64,000 bases of DNA from Flagellimonas onchidii (lineage in GTDB: Bacteria; Bacteroidota; Bacteroidia; Flavobacteriales; Flavobacteriaceae): assembly GCF_004804315.1 (NCBI RefSeq), contig NZ_SRXX01000015.1:28168-92167 (forward strand), read 5' to 3'. The notes beneath the pieces are model-generated. The model had not been told where the DNA came from. It made no database searches and was given only the letters and a program-made list of their open reading frames with translations. This document shows positions 44,230-53,179 of the stretch, one piece after another. The first letter of the stretch is position 1. Every line of letters begins with the position of its first letter. The position numbers were made by a program, and so were the translations under genes.

Positions 44230-46140
44230 ATGAAGCACATAGTTCCCTTTTTGCTGTTGGGCCTTGCGATTAGTTTTAAAGGTCAGGCACAACAAGTTTC
44301 GCACGTAATATCACACAACGAAGAAATCATAGTTACAGACCCGAGCAAAGGGTCCAACAGCTATAAAAAAAATGTCGAGTTCCCATCGAAGGACAAGCAG
44401 ATACGAAAAATCAAACTCTTGTTGACTTTTGAATGCCCCGATAAAGATGGAATGCGCTGCGCTGATTGGGATTATGTGGACCATATTAAGGTAACCCCTA
44501 AAGGAAGCGACACCACCTACGAGGTTGCCCGAATGCTGACCCCTTATGGTGGCTTTTTTCAAAAAGATTGGAGATTCGAATGGGAGGTGGACGTGACCGA
44601 TTTCAGTCCTATTTTAAGAGGAGAGGCTGAGGTAGATTATATTCACACCGGCTATGAGGACAACAAAACCCGAGGCTGGAAGGTAACCGTTGATTTTGAA
44701 TTCACCTTTGGGACACCCGTAGCGGAACCTTTGGCCGTGCACAAAATATACGATGGTAGTTATGCCTATGGAAACAAAGAGAAACCCATTGAAGAACAAT
44801 TGAGCAAAGTTTCCCTGACCACTGGTCCGAACACTGCTTTTTCCAAAGTAAAGATTCATCAAACAGGGCATGGCATGGATGCCGATGGCTGCGGCGAGTT
44901 TTGCAGCAAGTACCGCGATATTGTGTTTAACGGAGCTATTGTTGACCACAAAGATCTTTGGATGGCCTGCGGGGACAATCCATTATATCCACAAGCAGGG
45001 ACATGGATTTTTGACCGTGCCAATTGGTGTCCGGGATATTTGGTGCAACCCGATGAGGTGCTTATAAACACCCAAAAAAGTACTCCGTTTACCGTGGATG
45101 TCAACATGGAACCTTATGAAATTGAAAAACCAAGTGCCAATGAGTTGATTTCCGCTTACGTAATTGAATACGGAAACATCAATGCAAAGAACGACGTGGA
45201 GCTTATCGACATCATAAAACCTTCTACAAAACCAGTGCATAGCAGGGAAAACCCAACTGGAGGGCTACCATTGATTCAAGTAAAGAACAACGGTAGCGAA
45301 CCCTTGAAAAAAATGACCATTACCTATGGATTGGAAGGAGAAAAACCCAAAGTATTTAAATGGGAAGGAAACATTCCCTTCAATAGCAATGCGTTGATTG
45401 CCTTGCCAGAACCTATTTATTCCGAGAAAGAAGGAACATTTCAGGTGAGTATAAAACGACCTAATGGTAAAAGAGATGCTTTCGGGGGCGATAATGTGGG
45501 AACCTCTATCTATAAAAAACCTTTGGTTTTTCCTGAAGACCTAGTGGTCTATTTTAAAACCAATAAAAAACCAGGGCAGAACAGTTATTTTATTGAAGAT
45601 ATCTCTGGACAGAAAATCTTTAAAAAAGACAGCACGGAGCTCAAGGAAAATACCATCCATAGGGATACCATCAAATTGACAGAAGGAAGCTATCGTTTTA
45701 ATGTGGATGACACCGGAAATAATGGTCTGGAATTTTGGTTTATGGCTCGGGAAGGTAGCGGTAACATCAAGCTTTTGGATACCCTTGGTAGAGCGTTAAA
45801 ACAGTTCAAGCCTGATTTCGGTAAAAATTTGAACCTCAACTTTGTGGTCAAGTCCAAAGAAACTTATAAATTGGATGACGAACCTTTTGTCTCCATGTTC
45901 CCGTCACGTACCAAAGGGCCACTAACCCTGGACTATTTCAATAATGCGGAAGCGGAGGTGAAGATGTTGATCGTGGACCAGGAAGATGAGTCAAAAATTC
46001 TGGAAACCCATGTCTATCACAACCTCAAACAAGGCCTTTTTACCTACGACTTGTCGTACTTGCCTAAAAAGCGGTACTACTTAAAAGTGATGGCGAATGG
46101 AAAGGAGGTCTACAAAAACCGAATTCGTTTAAGAGAATAG
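44230..46140 (+). CDS. Secreted PNGase F-like glycosamidase
   Basis: 636 residues with a signal peptide (1-20, ending KGQA). The N-terminal part matches the two beta-sandwich domains of peptide-N-glycosidase F: CADWDYVDHIKV with candidate catalytic Asp81, RFEWEVDVTDFSPILR with Glu119, and DADGCGEFCSKYRDIVFNG with Glu223. PNGase F cleaves N-glycans from asparagine. After about residue 320 there is a second region of unknown fold and then a C-terminal segment (QGLFTYDLSYLPKKRYYLKV) resembling a divergent type IX secretion sorting domain. Homology to PNGase F is clear in motif order; activity is inferred. Confidence 0.8.
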   Translation: MKHIVPFLLLGLAISFKGQAQQVSHVISHNEEIIVTDPSKGSNSYKKNVEFPSKDKQIRKIKLLLTFECPDKDGMRCADWDYVDHIKVTPKGSDTTYEVARMLTPYGGFFQKDWRFEWEVDVTDFSPILRGEAEVDYIHTGYEDNKTRGWKVTVDFEFTFGTPVAEPLAVHKIYDGSYAYGNKEKPIEEQLSKVSLTTGPNTAFSKVKIHQTGHGMDADGCGEFCSKYRDIVFNGAIVDHKDLWMACGDNPLYPQAGTWIFDRANWCPGYLVQPDEVLINTQKSTPFTVDVNMEPYEIEKPSANELISAYVIEYGNINAKNDVELIDIIKPSTKPVHSRENPTGGLPLIQVKNNGSEPLKKMTITYGLEGEKPKVFKWEGNIPFNSNALIALPEPIYSEKEGTFQVSIKRPNGKRDAFGGDNVGTSIYKKPLVFPEDLVVYFKTNKKPGQNSYFIEDISGQKIFKKDSTELKENTIHRDTIKLTEGSYRFNVDDTGNNGLEFWFMAREGSGNIKLLDTLGRALKQFKPDFGKNLNLNFVVKSKETYKLDDEPFVSMFPSRTKGPLTLDYFNNAEAEVKMLIVDQEDESKILETHVYHNLKQGLFTYDLSYLPKKRYYLKVMANGKEVYKNRIRLRE

Positions 46141-46289
46141 CTCTTAGGGTACTTTTTATTCGAAGTATGTTCAAGCTGAAACGAAACTTAGGTTCAAAAT
46201 TTAAATATAAGTACAAGGGAACATAAATAATCTTACATTTAAAAACATTTTCAGCCTCAAGATCAAATCATAGAAAATTTGTAACGTCA

Positions 46290-46329
46290 CTTCGAGTGAT
46301 TCTGATGAAGTCAGAATTGTATCGAGAAG
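46290..46329. repeat. Nested hairpin repeat
   Basis: Outer arms CTTCGAGT and GTATCGAGAAG surround an inner stem ATTCTGA-TGAAG-TCAGAAT. The same outer arms occur at 48440-48479 around a completely different inner stem. Both lie in gaps flanking the GIY-YIG and recJ genes. Confidence 0.75.
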
Positions 46330-46344
46330 GCATTGAGGTCAAAA

Positions 46345-46635
46345 ATGAAAAAATCTTATGTCTACATTTTAAAATGCTCCGACCAAACCTATTACACGGG
46401 AGTCACTTCTAATTTGGAAAAGAGAATACTGGAACATGAAATTGGAAAACATGTTACTAGCTATACGTTTTCCAGACGGCCGATTGAGTTGGTTTATTAT
46501 GCTGAATTTAGTGATATCAGAATAGCGATTGAATGGGAGAAACAATTGAAAAAATGGTCAAGGTCAAAAAAAGAGGCTTTAATCAGAAGAAATTACGGTG
46601 AACTCTCCAATTTGAGCAAAAAGAAATTTCAATAA
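46345..46635 (+). CDS. GIY-YIG nuclease-domain protein (URI type)
   Basis: 96 residues from ATG 46345. VYILKCSDQTYYTGVTSNLE is the GIY-YIG core in its YIL/YTG variant, followed by the catalytic Arg in EKRILEHE and IEWEKQLKKWSRSKKEALI with the metal-binding Glu. These single-domain proteins are abundant in flavobacteria, often beside dispersed repeats, and their role is unknown. It ends 85 bp before recJ. Confidence 0.88.
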   Translation: MKKSYVYILKCSDQTYYTGVTSNLEKRILEHEIGKHVTSYTFSRRPIELVYYAEFSDIRIAIEWEKQLKKWSRSKKEALIRRNYGELSNLSKKKFQ

Positions 46636-46720
46636 CTTGTTCTCGATACTTTTTGACTGGTCTTTGTCCCAAACCCAGCTCAAAACACTCGAACTGACGT
46701 TCATCCAAATCAAAAAAACA

Positions 46721-48409
46721 ATGCGTTGGACCATAAAACCCAAATCTAACCCCACAGAAAATGAACGATTATCTAAAGAACTGAACGTTGATGCGTTGAT
46801 TGCCCATTTACTATTGCAGCGAGGCATTTCAACCTACGAAGAAGCCAAACAATTCTTCCGACCGCAATTATCCGATCTGCACGACCCATTTCTGATGCGT
46901 GATATGGAAAAGGCTGTTGAGCGGATTGAAAAAGCCATTTCCAATAACGAGAACATTTTGGTTTATGGCGATTATGATGTGGATGGCACCACAGCGGTAG
47001 CCTTGTTGTCCTCATTTCTACAGGAAGATTATCCTAATGTCGCCACCTATATCCCAGACCGTTATACGGAAGGTTACGGCGTATCCATTCAAGGAATTGA
47101 TTACGCTTCTGACAATGATTGCTCCTTGATCATTGCTTTGGACTGTGGAGTTAAAGCCATTGAACAGGTGACATATGCCAAAGAAAAGGGTATTGATTTT
47201 ATTATTTGTGATCACCATAGACCCGGAGATATTCTACCCGAAGCTGTAGCAATTTTAGACCCAAAAAGGGAAAATTGTAGCTATCCGTATGATGAACTTT
47301 GCGGTTGCGGAGTTGGTTTCAAACTTATACAAGCTTTAGCTTCAAGAAAAGGAAAAACCATTGAGGACCTTGTTTCTTATTTGGATTTGGTGGCCACGGC
47401 CATTGGAGCGGACATTGTTCCCATAACAGGTGAGAATAGGGTGTTGGCCTATCATGGATTGAAGGTGATTAACACTAATCCCCGAATTGGATTTAAGGCT
47501 ATTATCGATCAAATCAAAAAGAAGGAACTGACCATAACCGATGTTGTTTTTATCATCGCACCCCGAATCAATGCGGCTGGTAGAATGAAGCATGGGCAGC
47601 ATGCCGTCAATCTTCTGAAAGAAACGGATTTAACTATCGCTCAACATTTTGCTTCGGAAATCGAGCAGTTTAATGCCGATAGAAAAAATTTAGATAAAGC
47701 GATAACAGAGGAAGCCTTAAAGCAAATCCAAGAAAATGGCGAGGAAGATAAGTTTACTTCGGTAGTTTATAATGAAAACTGGCATAAGGGGGTGATTGGT
47801 ATTGTGGCATCTAGATTAACAGAAACCTATTATCGACCCACCTTGGTATTTACAAAAAGTGGTAATAAGTTGGCTGCATCGGCAAGGTCCGTTAAGGGAT
47901 TTGATGTGTACAATGCCCTAGAAAAGTGCTCGGATTGTTTGGAACAATTTGGAGGACACAAATACGCAGCTGGACTGACCCTTTTGGAGGAACAATATGA
48001 AAACTTCAAACAGCAATTTGAAAAAGTGGTATCCGAATCTATAGACACTAATCTACTAGAACCCGAATTATCCATAAATGCAAAAATCGCTTTGGATCAA
48101 ATCACTCCAAAATTGATGCGAATCCTAAAACAATTTGCTCCTTTTGGGCCAGGGAACATGACTCCAATTTTTATGGCCGAACGACTAAATGATACCGGTT
48201 ACGGCAAAACCGTAGGAGAGGACGGCAAGCATTTGAAGCTCTCAGTGTCCCAAAATGGCTCATCACCCATTGGAGCAATAGGTTTTGGTTTGGGAAAGAA
48301 GGTGGATAAAATCAAAAACAGGAATACTTTCGATGCTGCCTTTTCCTTGGATGAAAACGAATGGAACGGACAGGTCAGCCTTCAACTCAGACTCAGGGAC
48401 ATAAAATAA
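46721..48409 (+). CDS. recJ: Single-stranded-DNA-specific exonuclease RecJ
   Basis: 562 residues from ATG 46721 (MRWTIKPKSN), the conserved RecJ opening; the longer ORF adds 28 residues of non-coding character. The DHH-family motifs are NILVYGDYDVDGTTAVALL and IDFIICDHHRPGDILPEA. The DHHA1 region has APRINAAGRMKHGQHAV and the OB-like end has SAKSVKGF-type loops (LAASARSVKGFDVYNAL). It degrades single-stranded DNA 5' to 3' in recombination and mismatch repair. Confidence 0.96.
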   Translation: MRWTIKPKSNPTENERLSKELNVDALIAHLLLQRGISTYEEAKQFFRPQLSDLHDPFLMRDMEKAVERIEKAISNNENILVYGDYDVDGTTAVALLSSFLQEDYPNVATYIPDRYTEGYGVSIQGIDYASDNDCSLIIALDCGVKAIEQVTYAKEKGIDFIICDHHRPGDILPEAVAILDPKRENCSYPYDELCGCGVGFKLIQALASRKGKTIEDLVSYLDLVATAIGADIVPITGENRVLAYHGLKVINTNPRIGFKAIIDQIKKKELTITDVVFIIAPRINAAGRMKHGQHAVNLLKETDLTIAQHFASEIEQFNADRKNLDKAITEEALKQIQENGEEDKFTSVVYNENWHKGVIGIVASRLTETYYRPTLVFTKSGNKLAASARSVKGFDVYNALEKCSDCLEQFGGHKYAAGLTLLEEQYENFKQQFEKVVSESIDTNLLEPELSINAKIALDQITPKLMRILKQFAPFGPGNMTPIFMAERLNDTGYGKTVGEDGKHLKLSVSQNGSSPIGAIGFGLGKKVDKIKNRNTFDAAFSLDENEWNGQVSLQLRLRDIK

Positions 48410-48439
48410 GGTGAGTTTTAGATAAGAGTTGAAAAGTCA

Positions 48440-48479
48440 CTTCGAGTATCCCGAACTTGTTTCGGGATGTATCGAGAAG
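48440..48479. repeat. Nested hairpin repeat
   Basis: CTTCGAGT then ATCCCGAA-CTTGT-TTCGGGAT then GTATCGAGAAG. The outer arms equal those at 46290-46329, while the inner stem is of the CTTGT-loop family. The remainder of the 212-bp gap has another GACTTCGACGTCGCTCAG unit near 48531 and no gene. Confidence 0.78.
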
Positions 48480-48621
48480 TTCTTTTAGCTGAAAAATTTA
48501 CTTGTTTTCGATACGATTTTTGACTTCGACGTCGCTCAGCCAACAAAATCACTCAAACTGACTTAAATTTTCTTGTTCAAGATTCATATTAAAATAGCCA
48601 TTCCTTTCATACGAACGTAAG

Positions 48622-49494
48622 TCATTCGTAGATGCAAGTTTTAGCATCGTTCTTTATATAGTACGATTTGTAATTTTTGGCCTTCTTATCCATACATCCA
48701 CATAAATCCAAAACCTCGATGGACTTAAATTCGGTATCATGGCTTTCTCCTTGAATAGCGATATAGCCCTCCGTAATGGGAGTGCCGTCTTTAAAAAGTT
48801 CTTTATTCAGACCATCTAAATGGCCTCCAACGACAGGTTTGGTATATGTAATTACGGTATCACCCTCAATAATATGATGAACAATGGAATCTCCCAGCAC
48901 CAAAGCTTCGATGTTTACCCATTTTTCCCTAGGGTAGGTAGCTCCTTTGGTATCGGGGATACAATGGTCTTCTACAAGTTTTCCGTCCATGTGAACATGG
49001 CATCCTGGTGTGCACAGATTTCCAGTAGGGCGTTCGCCTTCATCTCTTCCCGCTAAAAGCTGAAATTCAAAAGACATGGGAAAAGATTGGTCCAACGTCA
49101 TGGTCTTTGGGTCCTGACAGTGTAACATAAATCCGTTGTTGGCAAAGGCCCAGCCTGGACCACCTTCCACTTGTTCACCTACCATTCTGTATTTGGCCTT
49201 TAGTTTATAATAGGAGAACTTTTTCTTATAGAAGAGGTGGGCAAATTTGCTGTCAAAAGAATCATACTCTTGATAAGTGACCTTAAGAATACTATCCTTT
49301 ACCCGAAAGGTATTTTTATAGTTTTCTCCTAAAACAAACCCCCTTACTTTGGGTGTCCACCCATTTAAATCTTTACCGTTAAATAAGGAAATCCATTCCT
49401 CTTTTGCTGCATCGGGATTTTTATTTGACTCGCAACTCAACATCAAAAAAAAGCTGCAAACAATAATACAAAAGGAAATGGTCAAGGTTTTCAT
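48622..49494 (-). CDS. DUF1080 (3-keto-disaccharide hydrolase-like) lipoprotein
   Basis: 290 residues from ATG 49494, giving a good lipoprotein signal (SFFLMLSCES). EEWISLFNGKDLNGWTPKV is the DUF1080 opening, and GWAFANNGFMLHCQDP and YPREKWVNIEALVLG continue the jelly-roll. Some family members act on keto-glycosides or bind glycans; many in Bacteroidota are surface lipoproteins. An extra Cys-containing tail (LDLCGCMDKKAKNYKSYY) looks like a short added module. No sugar genes lie next to it. Confidence 0.88.
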   Translation of the reverse strand: MKTLTISFCIIVCSFFLMLSCESNKNPDAAKEEWISLFNGKDLNGWTPKVRGFVLGENYKNTFRVKDSILKVTYQEYDSFDSKFAHLFYKKKFSYYKLKAKYRMVGEQVEGGPGWAFANNGFMLHCQDPKTMTLDQSFPMSFEFQLLAGRDEGERPTGNLCTPGCHVHMDGKLVEDHCIPDTKGATYPREKWVNIEALVLGDSIVHHIIEGDTVITYTKPVVGGHLDGLNKELFKDGTPITEGYIAIQGESHDTEFKSIEVLDLCGCMDKKAKNYKSYYIKNDAKTCIYE

Positions 49495-49547
49495 GGATGG
49501 TTTTTTAATTAAGAGTATGAATCTATAAAAAGATTCTGTCATAAGAG

Positions 49548-49555
49548 TACCTTTG
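49548..49555 (+). promoter_or_regulatory. Candidate -7 box of the MFS gene
   Basis: TACCTTTG, an exact TAnnTTTG match, 17 bp before the start codon. No TTG is seen at the -33 position, so confidence is limited. Confidence 0.4.
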
Positions 49556-49572
49556 ACGCTTTAAAGCCATTT

Positions 49573-50832
49573 ATGGATCCCTACGCGGCACTTCGATTTA
49601 AGGAATTCAACATCTTTTTGGTGGTTCGCTTTGCGATGGTATTTGCGTGGAGCATGCAGTTCATTGTCATTGAATGGCAGGTATACTCCATGACCAAAGA
49701 TCCATGGAATTTGGCGTTGATTGGTCTCATGGAAATTATTCCCGCAGTATTGACAGCCCTTTTTGCAGGTCATATTGTGGATCAGAGCGAGAAGCGAAAC
49801 CTATTGATCAAATGCATTTTGGGATTTTCCGTGATAAGTCTAGGACTTTTTTTGGTCAGCGACCCTGATTTTGAAGTATCCCAAGACCCTAGGAACATTT
49901 TGTACATCATTTACTTTTTGGTGTTTTTGGGAGGATTGGTCCGGGCATTTATCGGTCCTACCGTGTTTTCGTTGATTGCTCAGATAGTCCCCAAGAAAAT
50001 TTACCCCAATGCTGCTACATGGAGCAGCTCTACCTGGCAATTGGCTGCTGTTGTTGGGCCGGCTTTTGCAGGTTTTTTGATCAGTTGGATTGGGGTTCAC
50101 TGGTCCATGTGCGTCATTTTTGGGTTTTCGATACTAGCCTTGATATTTCTTCTTCAGATTGCAAGAAAGCCCATCCTCAACCCCAATATTGGGGAACCCG
50201 TTTTAAAAAGTCTGAAAGATGGACTGCGATTTGTTTTTAACAACAATGCCATTTTAGGGGCCTTGACTTTGGATATGATTGCTGTTTTGTTTGGCGGAGC
50301 GGTGGCATTGTTGCCCATTTATGCACAGGACATTTTAAATGTGGGTGCTGAAGGCTTTGGAATATTAAGGGCGGCTCCGGCCGTAGGTGCCTCAATCACC
50401 ATGTTGGGGTCGACCAGATTTCCTTTGCACAAAAAAGCAGGTAAAAAATTATTGTGGGCGGTGTTCGGATTTGGAATCTGTATTATAGTTTTTGGAATCT
50501 CCACTTGGTTTTGGATCTCTGTGGCAGCTTTGTTTTTGAGTGGAGCTGTGGATGGTGTTTCCATGATCATACGTCAGACTATTTTACAATTGAAGACCCC
50601 GGATAATATGAGAGGACGTGTGGCTTCTGTAAACTCCATTTTTGTTGGGTCATCTAACGAATTGGGTGCTTTTGAAAGCGGAGTGGCCGCAAAGCTTTTA
50701 GGCACAGTTCCCGCCGTGGTTTTTGGAGGATGTATGACTTTGTTGACTGCGGGAACAACTGCCATTGTCTCGCCTAAATTTAGACGTTTAGACCTTCAAA
50801 AAGATATTGAGGAGCATGAGAATGAAGCATAA
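49573..50832 (+). CDS. Major facilitator superfamily transporter (DHA3-like)
   Basis: 419 residues, about 12 hydrophobic helices. The loop 2-3 segment AGHIVDQSEKRNLLIKC is the MFS A-motif position in a variant form, and PDNMRGRVASVNSIFVGSSN matches the later GRV loop typical of enterobactin-exporter-like (EntS, DHA3) carriers. It is probably a drug or siderophore exporter driven by protons. The substrate cannot be read. It is divergent from the DUF1080 gene. Confidence 0.88.
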   Translation: MDPYAALRFKEFNIFLVVRFAMVFAWSMQFIVIEWQVYSMTKDPWNLALIGLMEIIPAVLTALFAGHIVDQSEKRNLLIKCILGFSVISLGLFLVSDPDFEVSQDPRNILYIIYFLVFLGGLVRAFIGPTVFSLIAQIVPKKIYPNAATWSSSTWQLAAVVGPAFAGFLISWIGVHWSMCVIFGFSILALIFLLQIARKPILNPNIGEPVLKSLKDGLRFVFNNNAILGALTLDMIAVLFGGAVALLPIYAQDILNVGAEGFGILRAAPAVGASITMLGSTRFPLHKKAGKKLLWAVFGFGICIIVFGISTWFWISVAALFLSGAVDGVSMIIRQTILQLKTPDNMRGRVASVNSIFVGSSNELGAFESGVAAKLLGTVPAVVFGGCMTLLTAGTTAIVSPKFRRLDLQKDIEEHENEA

Positions 50833-50841
50833 TCTAAAAAT

Positions 50842-50936
50842 GTCATTTCGAAACGAAGATGCAAAAGCGTCGATTGAGAAATCTTGTTTTAATCCAAATT
50901 TGTAGATTTCTTAGTCGCAAGCTGCTTCGAAATGAC
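50842..50936. repeat. 95-bp terminal inverted repeat element
   Basis: GTCATTTCGAA (50842-50852) and TTCGAAATGAC (50926-50936) are perfect 11-bp ends, with inner GAGAAATC and GATTTCTT also complementary. It is MITE-like in shape but could be a large hairpin repeat. It lies between the convergent MFS and DUF2071 genes, where it may also serve as a terminator. Confidence 0.65.
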
Positions 50937-51017
50937 TAAAGAACTTTTCATTCAGTTTGATTTCGGTAGGCAGATGGCTATGTGACAATATAAAGCTTTA
51001 CTCCTTTCATAGATTGG

Positions 51018-51749
51018 TTACGGCTGTTTTGAAAGCTTTGCTTTTATAGTTTTTTTATTTTCAACTGTTATTTCCGAACCTTCAGCAAGCATTACAGATT
51101 CTGGATTCAACGAGTTTAAAAAGGCGAACTTTTTTCCATAAACCTTATCAAAATTCACATTAATGACATAATTTTTTACTTTGTAGATATTCCATCTTGG
51201 GTGTATCACTTCATATTCGTTTGATTTTTCATTGTTCACTTTTGCATAACCCCAATAATGTTCCGTAATAAACTCTGTCTCACTTTCAGGCGCTATTTCA
51301 TAACTTTCTTTACTTGCCGTTACTTTGAAACTATTCTCTTTTCTATTTTCCCCCCAATTGTACTCCACTATTCTTTCATTTTCATTCTCGCTCCAGTTGT
51401 GAGACATTGGCATAGTTTCATAATTTTCGTTATAAACAGTATTGGCAACAAAAGTTAATGCTCTTTTAGGCACAATTTCTTTAATAAAAACAACGCCTCG
51501 TTTCCATTCATTGTTTTCGAATCTCTTAACATAAAACCGCAAATTTACTTCTTCAAAGTCAGCATGGTAAGGTATCTTAAACCCTAATAGCTTTGTGTTT
51601 TTGAACATAAAACCGACCAAACTGACATAACATATATCTTTCCATAAGTCAAGTTCAGTTCCAACAGGAATAAATTCTGTCAAAAGGTCTTTTTCTATTG
51701 AATAATTTGCGATTGCAAGCTTTCTCCATTCAGCTTTTAGGAAACTCAT
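51018..51749 (-). CDS. DUF2071 (YqjF-type) family protein
   Basis: 243 residues from ATG 51749 (MSFLKAEWRKLAIANYSI). CYVSLVGFMFKNTKLLGFKI, NLRFYVKRFENNEWKRGVVF and TEFITEHYWGYAKVNNEKSN follow the DUF2071 pattern. The family's acetoacetate-decarboxylase-like fold has no settled function. It is AT-rich compared with lpxH next to it, 44 bp upstream on the same strand. Confidence 0.85.
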   Translation of the reverse strand: MSFLKAEWRKLAIANYSIEKDLLTEFIPVGTELDLWKDICYVSLVGFMFKNTKLLGFKIPYHADFEEVNLRFYVKRFENNEWKRGVVFIKEIVPKRALTFVANTVYNENYETMPMSHNWSENENERIVEYNWGENRKENSFKVTASKESYEIAPESETEFITEHYWGYAKVNNEKSNEYEVIHPRWNIYKVKNYVINVNFDKVYGKKFAFLNSLNPESVMLAEGSEITVENKKTIKAKLSKQP

Positions 51750-51793
51750 TTGTATCAATTTTAATGACACGTTACTGTGTCCTATCAAATATC

Positions 51794-52561
51794 TTAATCT
51801 TCCAACTTTTCTAAGGACAATTTTTCCCCATCAAAGACCGCATAGGTGAAGTAGGAAATCCAATCTCCTAAGTTGGTATAGGTTGATTTTTCGTTGAGTT
51901 TGATTTCCATAGGGAGATGACGATGTCCAAAGATAAAATGGTCATAATGCTGTGTTTCCAGCTTTCGTTTGGCATATAGAATCAACCACTCTTTGTCTTC
52001 CCCAAGAAAAGAGGCATCTGCATCGCCAGAGATAATTTTGTTATTGACCGAAAGATGTTGCGCCAATCTTACCCCAAGGTCAGGGTGCAGCCATTTAAAC
52101 AACCATTTGGCAAACGGATTGGTAAAAACTTTCTTCATCCGTTTAAAGCCCTTGTCACCAGGGCCTAACCCATCACCATGACCTAAAAAGAATGATGTGC
52201 CGTTAATAAGGTATTGTTGAGGTTCATGATACACTGGAATATTGAGCTCTTCTTCAAAATAACCGTTCATCCACAAATCATGATTGCCAACAAAATAAGT
52301 GATTTGAATGCTCATATCAGAGAGCTCGGCAAGCTTGCCCAAGGTTCTAGTAAAACCTTTTGGGACCACGGTTTTGTATTCAAACCAAAAGTCAAACAGG
52401 TCGCCCATCAAAAATATGGCCGCAGCGTCTTCCTTAATAGAATCCAACCAGGCCACAAACTTTTTTTCCCGAGGAAGACTGTCCTTGGTGGTAGGTGCAC
52501 CCAGATGATTGTCACTGGCAAAATAGACTTTCTTGCCCGATGGAATGGTAATGTTCTTCAT
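51794..52561 (-). CDS. lpxH: UDP-2,3-diacylglucosamine diphosphatase-like metallophosphoesterase
   Basis: 255 residues. The calcineurin-type metal motifs are FASDNHLGAP, FLMGDLFDFWFEY, YFVGNHDLWM, FFLGHGDGLGP and FIFGHRHLPM in order. DNH replaces the usual DxH spacing (D-N-H still fits). LpxH removes UMP in lipid A synthesis, and length and motif set fit. It lies downstream of queD by 45 bp in a minus-strand run. Confidence 0.88.
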   Translation of the reverse strand: MKNITIPSGKKVYFASDNHLGAPTTKDSLPREKKFVAWLDSIKEDAAAIFLMGDLFDFWFEYKTVVPKGFTRTLGKLAELSDMSIQITYFVGNHDLWMNGYFEEELNIPVYHEPQQYLINGTSFFLGHGDGLGPGDKGFKRMKKVFTNPFAKWLFKWLHPDLGVRLAQHLSVNNKIISGDADASFLGEDKEWLILYAKRKLETQHYDHFIFGHRHLPMEIKLNEKSTYTNLGDWISYFTYAVFDGEKLSLEKLED

Positions 52562-52606
52562 TTGCCTGTAAAGATAAGCATAACCTCTTGTGGATTGAGC
52601 AAGGGC

Positions 52607-53056
52607 TCAATTGTCATCTGCATACCATTCCGCATAAGAACTATCGGTTTCTTGAAGTTTAATAGAATGCAATTTTATGTTTTTGGGGAGACGAGCTTGA
52701 ATCTTTCCCACAAAATCAATGACCATGTTCTCGCTGGTGGGCTGGTAATCTGCCAAAATAATGCTATGGCCACTATCTGCCAATTGATTTGCAAGCTGCA
52801 CATGTGGGGAGTTTTTATTAAAGATGGTGGCATGATCAAATATGTCCACAATCTCTTCATTTACAATTTTTTTGAGATCACCAAAATCAATCACCATTCC
52901 TAACTTTACCTGAGATGAGTCCGCAATGGGAGTGCCAATAACCGTAACCGACAGCTTATAACTATGCCCGTGTACGTTTCGGCATTTGCCATCGTATCCG
53001 TACAGGGCATGGCCTGCCTCAAAATGGAACTGTTTGGTGATTCTGATTTTCTCCAC
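52607..53056 (-). CDS. queD: 6-carboxy-tetrahydropterin synthase QueD
   Basis: 149 residues. Zinc ligands are His in QFHFEAGHALYG and NVHGHSYKLSV; the catalytic Cys is in DGKCRNVHGHS; FDHATIFNKNSP and TSENMVIDF carry the conserved Asp/His and Glu. It acts in queuosine/7-deazaguanine synthesis; the closely related 6-pyruvoyl-tetrahydropterin synthase is the alternative. No other que genes are near. The short membrane ORF just upstream ends 4 bp before its start. Confidence 0.9.
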   Translation of the reverse strand: MEKIRITKQFHFEAGHALYGYDGKCRNVHGHSYKLSVTVIGTPIADSSQVKLGMVIDFGDLKKIVNEEIVDIFDHATIFNKNSPHVQLANQLADSGHSIILADYQPTSENMVIDFVGKIQARLPKNIKLHSIKLQETDSSYAEWYADDN

Positions 53057-53060
53057 CGCT

Positions 53061-53174
53061 CTAGCGTTTGAATCTTCTTCGATTTCGAATTCGGGTAACT
53101 ATATAAACCACAATGACCAAAAGGGCCAATAATGGAAAAACAATGTCACTATTTAAGAAAGAAAGAATATCCAT
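53061..53174 (-). CDS. 37-residue single-helix membrane microprotein
   Basis: ATG at 53174, stop TAG at 53061. The sequence begins MDILSFLNSDIV, has one hydrophobic helix at about residues 11-29 (VFPLLALLVIVVYIV) and ends with a strongly basic tail (RIRNRRRFKR). It starts 5 bp after the enoyl-CoA hydratase stop and ends 4 bp before queD, so it sits exactly in an operon position. Topology by the positive-inside rule is N-out, C-in. It could be chance, but the spacing argues for a real gene. Confidence 0.55.
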   Translation of the reverse strand: MDILSFLNSDIVFPLLALLVIVVYIVTRIRNRRRFKR

Positions 53175-53179
53175 GATGT

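Noticed and set aside
46637..46720. Longer RecJ start
   Set aside because: The upstream 28 residues read through repeat-derived DNA; MRWTIKPKS is the family's usual opening.
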